Assembly (NCBI GenBank): GCA_026414545.1 | Contig: JAOAIU010000048.1 | Coordinates: 62,001 to 126,000, forward strand | Length of the DNA stretch: 64,000 nucleotides | Source: Candidatus Saccharicenans sp. | GTDB taxonomy: Bacteria > Acidobacteriota > Aminicenantia > Aminicenantales > Saccharicenantaceae | Direction: 5' to 3' | Shown here: positions 52,930-63,600 of the stretch, piece by piece | Numbering within the stretch: the stretch's first letter is position 1 | How the letters are laid out: each line of letters begins with the position of its first letter | The notes under the pieces: generated by a model | The model's input: the letters and a program-made list of their open reading frames with translations, nothing else | Told to the model about the DNA's origin: nothing | Databases searched by the model: none | Made by a program: the position numbers and the translations under genes

Positions 52930-55650
52930 TCAATAGACCCGGTAAAACCTGAACTTTTTGTTAAGGAACTTGACGAGTTCCATGCCCCAGAGCGGCAGCG
53001 AAGAAAGCACTATCACTAGCCCCCAGTCAAACAGGGTCAGGTTCTGGGTCTTAAAAATTTTCTGGAGCGACGGCACATAGACTACCGAAAGTTGCAGGGA
53101 TAGCGATACCAGGAAGGCATAGACCAGCTTCAAGTTGGAAAAAATTCCAAGCTCGAAGACTGATTTCATCTGGCTGCGACAGTTAAAAGAATGGAAGAGC
53201 TGGCTGACCGAAAGGACGATAAACGCCGCGGTCCGGGCCCTTTCTATACCCTCGTGCTCCACAAACAGGACATAACTGAAAGCAACCAGGGCACAGGCAG
53301 CCATGAATATCCCCTGGACCGCCATCAGGCTGGCCCGCTTGCGGTCGATGATTGGCTCTCCGGGCTTGCGCGGCGGTCGGGACATTATTTCCGGGTCGGG
53401 CGGGTCAAAGCCCAATCCCAGAGCCGGGAAGCTGTCGGTCACCAGGTTTACCCAGAGAATCTGAATGGGCAGCAACGGAACTGGCCAGCCGATTAAGGAA
53501 GCGGTAAACATGACCATGATTTCGGCCAGGTTGCAGGACAGAAGGTAATGCACAAACTTCTTGATGTTGTCATATATCGCCCGACCCTCTTCCACCGCAG
53601 CCACGATGGAAGCGAAGTTATCATCGGTCACCACCATGTCCGAGACTTCCTTGGTGACGTCAGTCCCGGTGATGCCCATGGCCACGCCGATGTCCGCTTC
53701 CTTGACGGCCGGGGCATCGTTGACCCCGTCGCCGGTCATGGCCACTACCTCTCCCCTGTCTTTCCAGGCCCTGACTATCCTTAATTTATGTTCGGGCGAG
53801 ACTCTGGCATAAACCTGGATTTTTTCCACTTGCTCCCGGTATTCTTCTGGCTTCAGACTATCGAATTCTTCCCCGCTCAGGGCCATGGCTCCTTCTTCCA
53901 GCATGCCCAGCTCCCGGGCAATGGCCACGGCGGTTACCTTGTGATCCCCGGTAATCATCACCGGCTTGATTCCAGCCTTTTTACAGTCGGCAATAGCCCT
54001 GATGACTTCTGGACGCGGCGGGTCGATCATGGCCACCAGGCCGACAAAAACCAGCTCTTTTTCAATGGCCGCGGCCTCGAGCTTTTCAGGAAAAGAAGGA
54101 AATTTCCTGTAGGCGCAGCCCAGAACCCTCAGGGCTTGCCGGGCCAGGGAATCGTTAACCTGAAGAAGACGTTGCCGGTCTTCTGGAGTCAGCCCTCTTT
54201 CTGCACCCCCTTCATAAATGAAGGCACAGTTGTTCAGCAGGATATCCGGAGCTCCCTTGATGTAGGCCACGAAACCGTGCCCGGCTTTTCTGAGCATGGT
54301 CATCATCTTGCGCTCGGAGTCAAACGGTATTTCTTCAACCAGCGGCTCGGTCTTTTCCAGTTCTTCAAGAGTCAACCCGGCCTTTCCGGCCAGAGTCAGG
54401 AGCGCTCCCTCGGTCGGGTCGCCGACAATCCGGTAACGGCCCTGAGTCTCGGCCAGCCGGGCCGAGTTGCACAACGTTCCACAGACCAGGGTTCTGAGCA
54501 GGCCGGGAAATTCTTCTGCCTTAACCGGCCGGTCATCAAGAAAAAATTCACCCCGGGGCTCGTAACCAGTACCGGAAACCGTAAACAAGCGGCCGTCAGC
54601 ATAGACCATCTTGACCGTCATTTCGTTCCTGGTTAACGTTCCGGTTTTATCGGAGCAGATCACCGTGGCCGCTCCCAGCGTTTCAACTGACGGTAGTTTT
54701 CTGATGAGGGCGTGGCGTTTGACCATCCTCTGGACGCCCAGGGCCAGAGCAATGGTCACCACTGCCGGCAGGCCTTCGGGAATGGCCGCCACCGCCAGGC
54801 TGACGGCCGTCAGAAAGACCTGGACCAGTTCCCCGCCCCGCAGCCATTCCAGCAGGAAAATCAGGCCCACCAGGAAAAAGCAGAGATAAACAATCCAGCG
54901 CCCGAACTGTTCCAGCTTTCTCTGCAGCGGCGTGGTTTCCAGGGAAATCTCCTGTATCATCCGGGCTATCTGTCCCAGCTCGGTGGACATGCCAGTGGTC
55001 ACCACCAGGGCCCGGGCCTTACCCGACGAGACCGAGGTCCCGGCATAGACCATATTGGCCCGGTCAGCCAGCGGAATGTCTTCGCCTTCCAGCACCGCTC
55101 CGGTCTTGAAGACCGGCGTGGATTCACCGGTCAGGGCCGCTTCATGAACGGCAAAATTGGTCGTATGGTAGACGATGCGGGCATCGGCCGCCACGTGGTC
55201 GCCGGCTTCCAGCTCCAGCAGGTCTCCGGGGACAATTTCCCGGGCCGGAATCTGTTTTAATTCGCCGTTCCTGATGACCCGGGCCATCGGAGCAGCCATC
55301 TTCTTCAGGGCAGCCAGCGATTTTTCAGCCCGGAATTCCTGGACGAACCCCAGAACGGCGTTGAGAATTACTATGGCGATTATGGCCAGGGCATCAACCC
55401 ACTCTCCGAGAAAACCAGATACCACGGCCGCGCCAATCAGCACCCAGATTAAGAAAGATTTGAACTGGTCTAAAAAGACAGCCAGGGGCGAGCGAGCCGG
55501 GGCTTCCTGCAGCTGGTTCGGTCCGTATTTTTCAAGATAAACCGCAGCCTGTTCAGAAGCCAGGCCACGTTTGAGGTCAGAATCATAAGACGAAGCGATT
55601 TCTTCTGGAGTCATCATCCAGAATTTGAGGGCTGGCTCTCTCTCGGGCAT
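52930..55650 (-). CDS. P-type ATPase, calcium-transporting (P2A) type
   Basis: 906 residues. The order is N-terminal cation ATPase domain, transmembrane pair, actuator domain (LTGESTPV), PEGLPAVVTIALALG in M4, phosphorylation site CSDKTGTLTRNE, nucleotide domain, hinge GDGVNDAPAVKEADIG, and M5-M10 ending in a C-terminal cation domain. PEGLP and the NLVTDSFPALGLG helix suit Ca transport more than Na/K or heavy metals. It exports cations from the cytoplasm. The gene is alone on the minus strand. Confidence 0.93.
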   Translation of the reverse strand: MPEREPALKFWMMTPEEIASSYDSDLKRGLASEQAAVYLEKYGPNQLQEAPARSPLAVFLDQFKSFLIWVLIGAAVVSGFLGEWVDALAIIAIVILNAVLGFVQEFRAEKSLAALKKMAAPMARVIRNGELKQIPAREIVPGDLLELEAGDHVAADARIVYHTTNFAVHEAALTGESTPVFKTGAVLEGEDIPLADRANMVYAGTSVSSGKARALVVTTGMSTELGQIARMIQEISLETTPLQRKLEQFGRWIVYLCFFLVGLIFLLEWLRGGELVQVFLTAVSLAVAAIPEGLPAVVTIALALGVQRMVKRHALIRKLPSVETLGAATVICSDKTGTLTRNEMTVKMVYADGRLFTVSGTGYEPRGEFFLDDRPVKAEEFPGLLRTLVCGTLCNSARLAETQGRYRIVGDPTEGALLTLAGKAGLTLEELEKTEPLVEEIPFDSERKMMTMLRKAGHGFVAYIKGAPDILLNNCAFIYEGGAERGLTPEDRQRLLQVNDSLARQALRVLGCAYRKFPSFPEKLEAAAIEKELVFVGLVAMIDPPRPEVIRAIADCKKAGIKPVMITGDHKVTAVAIARELGMLEEGAMALSGEEFDSLKPEEYREQVEKIQVYARVSPEHKLRIVRAWKDRGEVVAMTGDGVNDAPAVKEADIGVAMGITGTDVTKEVSDMVVTDDNFASIVAAVEEGRAIYDNIKKFVHYLLSCNLAEIMVMFTASLIGWPVPLLPIQILWVNLVTDSFPALGLGFDPPDPEIMSRPPRKPGEPIIDRKRASLMAVQGIFMAACALVAFSYVLFVEHEGIERARTAAFIVLSVSQLFHSFNCRSQMKSVFELGIFSNLKLVYAFLVSLSLQLSVVYVPSLQKIFKTQNLTLFDWGLVIVLSSLPLWGMELVKFLNKKFRFYRVY

Positions 55651-55883
55651 CGGGAGCTTCTCTCCTTTAATTTTAATCAGATGAGTCTTGAAAAACTGGC
55701 TTATGATTATATCATTTTGACGATAAAAACTGGATAGCCAACCGCTTCTTGTTCGGGTTCAAGAAATCCAGGCACTGAACTGGATAGAAATCCTTCTCGC
55801 TTTATCCCGAATTGATAGTCGATAAGTTTAAATCTTTTGAATGGTCCAGATTTTTTACCGGTTGGTCTGATAAGCGGCGAGCT

Positions 55884-57584
55884 CTAAATCCCCACAATCT
55901 GGCTGCCTTTAGGATATTCAACGGTAAACTCGATGGTAATTTCCTGTTTCTGGGCCGGGTTGAGCTTCAGTTTCCAGGTCAGGAGGCCTTTTTCATCCCG
56001 GCTGGTCGGTGCGGGCGCTATTTTTACGTCTTTGACTTCTATCCTGGTATTCTGACTCACAGGAATCTGGTCCTGAACTTCAATCTCCACCGGCCGGTTC
56101 CTCAGATTCTCCACGGTAATCCGGAAAGCCTGGTCGACCCGTTCGCTCTTTCCCAGGAAACCCGGTCCGCTCTTTTCCCGCCTGACCAGCTCTCTCTTCA
56201 CCTTGATCTGTGGGTCTTCACCGAAGAAGAGCTTCAATTCATCATTAACTGGAAGAAGCGGCAACGACAAGGACCCGACAAAATCCTGGGCAATGAACAG
56301 GTCAGCCTTGCCATTCAGCAACGGATAAGGCAGCGAGTTCTTGAAACCTGCTCGCAGGAAAACCTGTTCCTGCAACTTGGGAACGGTCAGGTAATCAAAG
56401 GCAGCGGTCAGTTTCCGGGAATCGATTGGTACCCGGCGTTCGGCCCCGTCGCTCAAGATGGTCCACGGCTTTTTGATTTCAAAGTTTACTCCCAGCCAGC
56501 TTTCCACGGTTTCGGCGGTTTCCTCCAGGGCCATAACCGGAGCAGCAGCTTCAGCTTCGACTGCCATTTTGCTTTCAGCCAGGTCCCTGGCCGGAGCTCT
56601 GAGCAACCTCGGCTGAGCAAAATCCAGGTACCAGGGAGGCAGCTCTCCCGGTTGCTGGCCCGCAGTCGGCCGGCTGGTAGAAAGCAACAGCCGGACATTG
56701 TCCCAGTTCTCCCCGGTCTTCTGGGTGACCACGGCCGCTACCGTAAGTTCAACTTCCCCGGACTCGGGCAGGGCCTTGATGGTGTAGACCGGGTACCAGC
56801 GGGCCGGGCTGACGGTATAGCTCAATTCCACCTGCAATGGTGTCGGCTGTGAAGCTTCCACTAGGATGCTGACTACAGACTGTTCCCTGGACACGGCCGG
56901 CATGATTTCATTAAGTTTTCTTTTGAGGGCTTCCAGCCGGGTCTGTTTTTCGGTCAGGGTTCTGGCATTCTCCTGCCTGCTCTTCTGAATGGATTGCAAC
57001 CTGGCACCCAGGTAATCAACAAATTTATCGACTCCAGCCAGGTCCGGGCGACCGGCCAGGAGCTCTTTTGAAGCCTGCCCGCTCAGGGCCGAGCCGAAGG
57101 AATTCAGAAACTTTTCCTGGGAATCAAGGGTGGCCTCCTGTCCCCTGATGCGGTTGATCTCGGATTCAACCGAGTTTATCTCGTCCATGAGTTTTTTAAT
57201 TTCCGGCAGCTCGCTGGCTTCCAGGAACTCACGACTTGTCTCCACCCCCAGAATTTTGACCGGGGCCGAACCGCTGGCCGAAACCCTGACCGAGCCCGGG
57301 ATTATCGTTCCGGGAAGACCTCTTATAATCAGGCCCCTGGTTTCCGGATTCAGGCTGGCCTGTCCTCTTCTAAAAATCTGAGCCCGGTCGGGATAGACAA
57401 CAACGTTCTGGATATGAGTGGCTACTTCGAGCTGGGCCCTTCCGTCACTCCTGGCCATGGCCTCTGTCCTTGGTTCAAGCTGCTGGTTGGAATCTATAAC
57501 TCTGGCCATAAGGTGACCGGATATTAGAACGAAACCCAGCAGAATTAAACTGACGGACGCAAATCTTTTTTTGTTAGATTTCAT
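55884..57584 (-). CDS. MuiA-like secreted protein (DUF4140/DUF4139)
   Basis: 566 residues with a signal peptide. The N-terminal domain (VVVYPDRAQIFRRGQASL...) is typical of the mucoidy-inhibitor MuiA family, a coiled-coil (about 130-245) follows, and the C-terminal DUF4139 region has the conserved LSTSRPTAG. The function is not settled beyond a first link to capsule control in enterics. It lies 330 nt downstream of the Mrp gene. A possible promoter (TTGAGA, 15 nt, TATAGT) stands upstream. Confidence 0.87.
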   Translation of the reverse strand: MKSNKKRFASVSLILLGFVLISGHLMARVIDSNQQLEPRTEAMARSDGRAQLEVATHIQNVVVYPDRAQIFRRGQASLNPETRGLIIRGLPGTIIPGSVRVSASGSAPVKILGVETSREFLEASELPEIKKLMDEINSVESEINRIRGQEATLDSQEKFLNSFGSALSGQASKELLAGRPDLAGVDKFVDYLGARLQSIQKSRQENARTLTEKQTRLEALKRKLNEIMPAVSREQSVVSILVEASQPTPLQVELSYTVSPARWYPVYTIKALPESGEVELTVAAVVTQKTGENWDNVRLLLSTSRPTAGQQPGELPPWYLDFAQPRLLRAPARDLAESKMAVEAEAAAPVMALEETAETVESWLGVNFEIKKPWTILSDGAERRVPIDSRKLTAAFDYLTVPKLQEQVFLRAGFKNSLPYPLLNGKADLFIAQDFVGSLSLPLLPVNDELKLFFGEDPQIKVKRELVRREKSGPGFLGKSERVDQAFRITVENLRNRPVEIEVQDQIPVSQNTRIEVKDVKIAPAPTSRDEKGLLTWKLKLNPAQKQEITIEFTVEYPKGSQIVGI

Positions 57585-57914
57585 TATTTATCCCTTTCGA
57601 TTATCGTTATCGCTAAACATACTATAACAACCAGCGCAAACTCTCAAGGCAGGTATGATTATCTCTTCACTCAGACCGCCAGCTGGCCAATCAGATTCCC
57701 GGCCGAAAATTCTTAATCTAATATAATGTAAGACCGGGACCTCAGCCCACGACTGACTTCAGATGTTGTTTGTAGCCGGTATTATAGATAACCCAAGACT
57801 TAGCCCGCAGCCAAAAAATATGGAAATGGAGTCTGTCAGAAACCTGTATTAACCTCCTGATCATTCAAGGTGGACGAATTTGGCTCGAGGCCAGGCCCCT
57901 TCTCGCCCGGGACT
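57585..57914. other. Intergenic stretch, only a weak promoter seen
   Basis: About 330 nt between mrp (ends 57915) and muiA-like (starts 57584), both minus. TATAGT (57621-57626) with TTGAGA 15 nt upstream is a weak promoter for the latter. I see no ORF with an SD, no tRNA and no clear terminator for mrp. Confidence 0.45.
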
Positions 57915-58691
57915 TCAGCCAAGCTTCTCGACTATTTTCTGACCCAGCTTGTCCAGGACCGCGGACACCAGCGGACTGGAAAGGTCCAGGCCGTCCGAGG
58001 GCATCCGGGCAAATTCCTGGCTGGTCGGAATCTGGACTATCAATTCCGTGCCGAACTGCCTGGCCAGCCTGGCAGTTTCCTCCTGACCAAAAAAGCTGGT
58101 CTTTTCCCCGCAGTGCGGGCAAATAAAATAGCTCATATTCTCCACCAGACCAATGACCGGTACTTTCATCCTTTCGGCCATCTGCATGGAACGAGCCACG
58201 ACCACCGAGACCAGGTCCTGGGGAGTGGTGACAAAGATAAAACCACTCAAATGGAACGATTGCATGACTGTTATGGCCACATCTGAAGTCCCGGGTGGCA
58301 TATCTATCACCAGGTAATCCAGCTCTCCCCATAATACTTCGCCCCAGAACTGCCGGATGGCCCTGGACAGAAGGGGGCCGCGCCAGATGACCGGCTGTTC
58401 CTCGTTGTCCACCAGGAAGCTTATGGACATGACCTTCAGGCCCTGCTCGGTTTCTACCGGGCAGATAAAATCCCCGCAGACCTTCATTTCATATCGGGGA
58501 AGGTGCATGATGCGGGGAATGCTGGCCCCGGTGATATCGGCATCCAGGATGCCAACCCTACAACCCTTCTGCTTCAGGGCGAAGGCAGTAAGATAGGTCA
58601 CGGTGGACTTGCCCACCCCTCCCTTCCCGCTCATTACCCCGATGAGGTGTTCGATTTTGTTTGGATTATCTTTCTTCTCTGGCTGGTTCAT
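57915..58691 (-). CDS. mrp: Mrp/NBP35-type P-loop ATPase (Fe-S cluster carrier)
   Basis: 258 residues. It has the deviant Walker A GVMSGKGGVGKSTVT, the MINd-like DADITGASIPR, and a C-terminal CxxC (FICPHCGEKTSFFG) that would bridge a labile [4Fe-4S] cluster in a dimer. The DUF59 domain seen in many Mrp proteins is absent. It delivers Fe-S clusters to apoproteins. A TATAAT box about 25 nt upstream of the predicted leader and a GGAG precede the start. Its upstream 560 nt hold no gene. Confidence 0.94.
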   Translation of the reverse strand: MNQPEKKDNPNKIEHLIGVMSGKGGVGKSTVTYLTAFALKQKGCRVGILDADITGASIPRIMHLPRYEMKVCGDFICPVETEQGLKVMSISFLVDNEEQPVIWRGPLLSRAIRQFWGEVLWGELDYLVIDMPPGTSDVAITVMQSFHLSGFIFVTTPQDLVSVVVARSMQMAERMKVPVIGLVENMSYFICPHCGEKTSFFGQEETARLARQFGTELIVQIPTSQEFARMPSDGLDLSSPLVSAVLDKLGQKIVEKLG

Positions 58692-58723
58692 GTTTACTCC
58701 GAACCGTGATTTAACCCGGCTAC

Positions 58724-58729
58724 ATTATA
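58724..58729 (-). promoter_or_regulatory. Candidate -10 box for mrp
   Basis: TATAAT on the minus strand, 32 nt before the mrp ATG; the -35 region is poor. GGAG lies between it and the start codon. Confidence 0.4.
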
Positions 58730-59231
58730 CACTTTTTCATCCCGTGGCCTTTGCCAGAAAAACATTTCCGCAATCTTGCCACGTTGGAAAACTTTGCTAA
58801 TAATTTCGGGGCTGCTTGATTTATCCTTTTTCAACTGGAAGCGTTTTTCCGGAGACGTAAACACTGTGGAAGGCTGTCCCACTTATCTATAATTCAGCAA
58901 CAGTCCCATGGCTAATACCCTCAAGCTGTCTCAGGGATTCAAATATGGATTGTTTACGATCGTAACGGTAAAAACCGCTGAATTTCCTGGCTGTTTACAT
59001 TCATGACCCACAGCCTCAGCCAGAACATTTTAAGTTTTCCTTAGACTATCTGGCTCCTGGTTTTTCCTAGAAACCCGGCGCCTTTCAGGTCGAATGTTCG
59101 GCAAAATTTCACCTGGCCCCGGTTAAAAATAATTCCAGTATCCATTCATCAGCTTTCCAGGTCGGGCTGAGCCACGAATTCTAAATATAATAAGCATATA
59201 TTTCCCGGCGGCCAAGCTAAACAGCTGATAC

Positions 59232-59249
59232 CCCGGTTCCGGCACCGGG
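59232..59249 (-). terminator. Hairpin just after the M28 peptidase stop
   Basis: CCCGGT and ACCGGG pair around a 6-nt loop directly downstream of the stop. There is no T-run after it on the minus strand, so it may act as an mRNA-stabilising hairpin before Rho-dependent termination. Confidence 0.35.
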
Positions 59250-59253
59250 CCAA

Positions 59254-60594
59254 TCATTTAATCTCTTCAAACCTGTATTCGGCCCGGCGGCGCGGGGGCA
59301 GGCGGTAAACGGAAACCAGACTTTCCAGCCCGTCCTGACCCAGGGCTGAAACCCCGAAAGTCAGGTCGTCAATAGAGACATTTCTCAGGACAAAGGTATC
59401 TGCTTTACCGGCAAAATAACACCGCTCCCAGTACGGAGCCTTGGTATCCCGCACATAGACCTTAAAACCTGCGATTTTTTCTGGGTTTCCTTCCCATTTC
59501 CAGCGTAGCTCGGCGTCGTAGCCCTGGCCGCGGCCAAGAAGCGGCCCTCCCCTTTCCGAGGTTACCACCGGGGCTTCCGGGGCACAGGCTAAAGACAGCG
59601 TGGCCGCCAGCACCACCCGCGTAACATCGGCGCAATAAGGCACGGAGAGATTTTCAATGAGGTCCTGGGTGCTATGCTGGACTGAATAGTTTTCCCTGGC
59701 CTCGGTAAAACGTATCCCGGCATAGCCTTCCTGCACAAAAGGGGTATGGTCGCCGCCCCGGCCAAACCGGTCTGCCCGGTAAATCAGGCTGACTTCAAAC
59801 GATGGATAGACCTGCTCGGCAACTCTTTTCACATACCTGGCCAGCTCCCGGCCGGGTGAATCGCTGGGGTCATCGCTGAACACTCTGACCCGGGTTGAGT
59901 CGATGTAGCCGTTTCCCGCTTTAACATTGGAAATCATATCCATGGTCAGGACTGCTTCCACGTTCTTGCCCTGCTGTTTCATCTTCTGGGCATAAAGGGT
60001 TGAGCCCACCAGTCCCTGTTCCTCTCCGGAAAAAGCTACCAAATGAATGGTGGCCTGGGTTTCCAGAGGGGCGATAAGCCTGGCCATCTCCAGGAGCGCG
60101 GCTATCCCGGAAGCGTCATCGTTAGCCCCGGGAGCCTCAGTGTTAATATCTTCATAGTGGAATCGGCCGTCCTGGCTGACAGCAATGGTGTCATAATGAG
60201 CGTTGACGATGATGATTCTTTCCCGGTCGGCTTTTCCTTTTTTTATGGCCACGACATTATGAAGTTCTGTATCCTTGACTATTCTCTGGCCCTGCTTTGG
60301 CAGTCTATAGCCGTCGTCCACTACCTCCAGCCCCGGAATTTTTCGGAATTCGGTAAGCAACCAGTCGCGGGCTGCGGCTATGCCAGAATTCTTACCCCTG
60401 GGCTCGGAGAGAAGGTTCCTGGTCTTAAAGGCTTGAAGAGCTCTGATGGTGGAAGCTATATTCTGTTCTGAGACCTGGTCCACCGCCCTCTTCAAGAAGT
60501 CATAGCCTTTGGCTTCTATTTCCTGAGCCCTTGAGACCTCAAAAAGAAGAAAAGCCAATGGTAAAATAAAAAATAAGCTAACCACTTTTCTCAT
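59254..60594 (-). CDS. Secreted M28-family aminopeptidase with fibronectin-III-like tail
   Basis: 446 residues with a signal peptide (ends near SRAQ). The M28 metal ligands are visible in order: NAHYDT, GANDDASG, FSGEEQGLVGS, DMISN and GGDHTPF. Residues about 345-440 (PEAPVVTSERGG...SALGQDGLESLVSV) look like a fibronectin type III domain for binding or spacing. It should release N-terminal residues from peptides outside the cytoplasm. It follows the tricorn-like gene by 43 nt, which suggests they act in series: one cuts, the other trims. Confidence 0.93.
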   Translation of the reverse strand: MRKVVSLFFILPLAFLLFEVSRAQEIEAKGYDFLKRAVDQVSEQNIASTIRALQAFKTRNLLSEPRGKNSGIAAARDWLLTEFRKIPGLEVVDDGYRLPKQGQRIVKDTELHNVVAIKKGKADRERIIIVNAHYDTIAVSQDGRFHYEDINTEAPGANDDASGIAALLEMARLIAPLETQATIHLVAFSGEEQGLVGSTLYAQKMKQQGKNVEAVLTMDMISNVKAGNGYIDSTRVRVFSDDPSDSPGRELARYVKRVAEQVYPSFEVSLIYRADRFGRGGDHTPFVQEGYAGIRFTEARENYSVQHSTQDLIENLSVPYCADVTRVVLAATLSLACAPEAPVVTSERGGPLLGRGQGYDAELRWKWEGNPEKIAGFKVYVRDTKAPYWERCYFAGKADTFVLRNVSIDDLTFGVSALGQDGLESLVSVYRLPPRRRAEYRFEEIK

Positions 60595-60637
60595 CTCAAT
60601 CCTCCAGTTTTAGCGGCTTAACAGTTTCCGGTTTCGG

Positions 60638-63600
60638 CTACTTCTTGGGATAAGGGGGCACAGCCGGAAGCTTTGGCTCCTTGGTCTTAAGTTCTTCCAG
60701 GATGAGTTCGATGGCCTTGTTGAGCTGCTCGTCTATTCCTTCATACTCCCTGGCCGGGTCGTTATCCACATAAATATCCGGCTCCACGCCCTGGCCCTCG
60801 ATGATCCACTGGCCTTCCAGGCTGTAAGTGGCAAATTCTGGCTTATTCAGGTAGCCGCCGTCCACCAGGGGCAGAGTACCCCTGATGCCGACCACTCCAC
60901 CCCAGGTCCTCTTGCCTACCAGCTTGCCCAGCTGCAGTCTTTTGAAACGGTAGGGAAAGATGTCACCGTCAGAAGCCGAAAATTCGTTGATGAGGCAAAC
61001 TTTGGGCCCCAGGATCAGGGCCTCGGGGTCGGGTCGGGGCACCGAACCACGGGCTATGTCCACCATCACCGCCTGGCGGGCCAGCCTTTCGATCAGCATG
61101 GGTGAGACATTGCCACCGCCATTCCCCCGGACGTCAATGATCAGGGCTTTCTTGTCAACCTGGGGATAAAAATGCTTGACGAATTCATTCAGCCCGGCAA
61201 CCCCCATGTCGGGCACGTGGATGTATGCTACCTTGCCGTCGGTGACCCTGGCCACGTACTCCATGTTCTTTTTTACCCAGTTGTAATAATAGAGGCTGTT
61301 TTCGGTCTCAATCGGGACCACCACCACTTCCCGGGCACCTTTATCCGAGGGCTGGGAATTGACCTTCAGGGTCACTTGCCTCCCGGCGGTATTGACCAGC
61401 AGTTCATATATATCCTTAACCTGGGTAACTGGCTTCCCGTTAACCGCGATTATGTACTCGCCCTCTTTGATGTTGACCCCGACTTCAGTCAGCGGTGAGC
61501 GCAAACTCCTGTCCCAGTTCTGGCCGGCCAGAATTTTCTTGATGAGATAATAACCGGATTTGTCGCGTTCCAGCCTGGCCCCCAGCCGGCCCACGTTCAC
61601 CCGGTCGACCTTCGGCAGGTCGCCGCCGCCCACATAGGTGTGACCGGCATTCAGCTCCCCGATCATCTCTCCGATAACATAGGTCAGGTCGGCCCGGTGA
61701 TTGACCGCCCGGGCCAGCGGTTCATACTGGGCCCGGACCTTTTCCCAATCCACCCCGTGCATGTTTGGGGCGTAGAAGAAGTCCTTCATCTGGCGCCAGC
61801 ACTCATCAAAGATCTGAGCCCACTCAGCTTTCCGGTCGAGCCACATCTCCAGCCCGGAGAGATTCAGCCTGTCTTCAATCTTAATCGGTCCGGCCGGGAG
61901 GTCGATGATGGCAAAATCGCGGCCCTGCTGCACCAGCATCTTCTTCTTGTCGGCCGAAATGACATAACCGTTGACGCCGCCCAGGTCTTTTTCTTCCAGC
62001 TTATTAAAGTCGTAGACCTTCAGGGATGTCTGCCGATCGCCGAAGGACCTTTTCAGATAATAAAGCTTGTCCCCAACCGAGGTCAGCCCGAAATAGCCGG
62101 AAACCTCAACCGGCAGGGCCACGATCCTGTCCTTGATGCCTTCCTTATCGACCCGGACCGCCAACTTTTCCGAAGCCGGTTTGGCCACAACCGGCTTTTC
62201 AATTTTCGGTTTTTCCGGAGCGCTAACTTCGGCCGCCGCCACCTTCACCTCGTCGCTTTTAGGTTCAAACGGGGACTTAACCTCGCGGGTCAGAGTCACT
62301 AGGTAGATTCTCGACAGGTTTAAGTAGGCATGGTTCCACTCGGTTCGGCTGTAAACCGGGCTGAAGTCGCGGTCGGAAACAAAGAACAGGTACCTGCCGT
62401 CAGCACTGAAGCAAGGAGAATAGGATGAATACCAGCTGTCGGTGATTTCGATTGTCTCCTTGCTGTTCAGGTTGTATATGTAAACTTTTTGCATCCCGTT
62501 TTCAGCCTGGTCCGAAAAGGCAATCCAGGCAGAATCGGGCGACCAGGTGTAATCATTGATCTCCCAGAATTTACTTTTGGCCACCTCCACCACCTGCTTC
62601 TTCTCTATGTCAACGTAGCGCAGGCGAAACATCCGGTCCGACCACAGGAGCTTCTTGCTGTCTGGCGACCACAGCGGGGCATACTTATAGCATTCACCAT
62701 CAGCCGTCAGCTGAACCGCCGGACCAGAACCATCCTGGGGAACGATGTAAACTTCTTCCCGGCCGGTTTTATCCGAAATGAAAGCAATCCAGCGGCCGTC
62801 GGGCGACCAGGCCACGTCCCGCTCGTGAACGCCTGAGGTCCCGGTCAGGTTCCGGGTGTTGCCATTCTTGGCCGGCACGGTGAAGATTTCACCGCGGGCT
62901 CCGAAAACTGCTCTGGCCCCATCCGGGGCAATGTCCCAGGTGCTGATTCTGTCGGCCACCTTGACCAGTTCAGTCCGAGCCACCACCTGGTCATCAGCGA
63001 TGTGAACCTGAATCCGGTTGACCTTTTCCGAGGCCAGGTCCAGTTTATAAAGATACCCACCATTCTCAAAAACGATGGCTCCCGGGCCCAGCGACGGGAA
63101 CTTGATATCGTAGTCTTTGAAATCTGTTACCTTTCTTGTTTCCCCGGTTTCGGTATTATAAACATAGAGGTTAAAGCGCTTGTTCTCATCGCGGTCGGAC
63201 AGGAAATAAATCTTGTTGCCGCTCCACATGGGAATGATGTCCGAGGCTGGGTTGTTGGTTATGTTTTCAGTCTTTTTGGTTTTGAAATCATAAATCCAGA
63301 TGTCATCCACCATGCCGCCCCGGTACCTCTTCCAGGTGCGGAACTCGCGGAAGATGCGGTTGAAGGCCAGCTTCTGGCCATCCGGGGAGAAAGAACAGAA
63401 CCCACCGCGCGGCAGCGGCAGTTGCTCCGGTGTACCGCCGTCCCTGGGTACCAGGTAGAGCTGACCGTTAAAATCATTCCACTCGGCCATTCTGGAACGG
63501 AAGATGATTTTCTGACCGTCGGGTGTCCAGCCCATGACGATGTTGTTCGGTCCCATCCTGTCTGAGATGTCGTCGCGACTCAGAACGGGAGTGTAGGTCA

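Larger units (their letters stand above)
58692..59253. other. Intergenic stretch upstream of mrp
   Basis: 562 nt without a convincing gene on either strand. On the minus strand TATAAT (58724-58729) is placed to serve mrp, without a good -35. At the other end, CCCGGT-TCCGGC-ACCGGG (59232-59249) forms a hairpin 4 nt after the M28 stop but lacks a T-run. No structured RNA could be named. Confidence 0.5.

Noticed and set aside
55812-56852. Plus-strand ORF of 346 aa opposite the MuiA-like gene
   Set aside because: Shadow of the minus-strand gene; the text reads as random Arg/Pro/Phe-rich protein.
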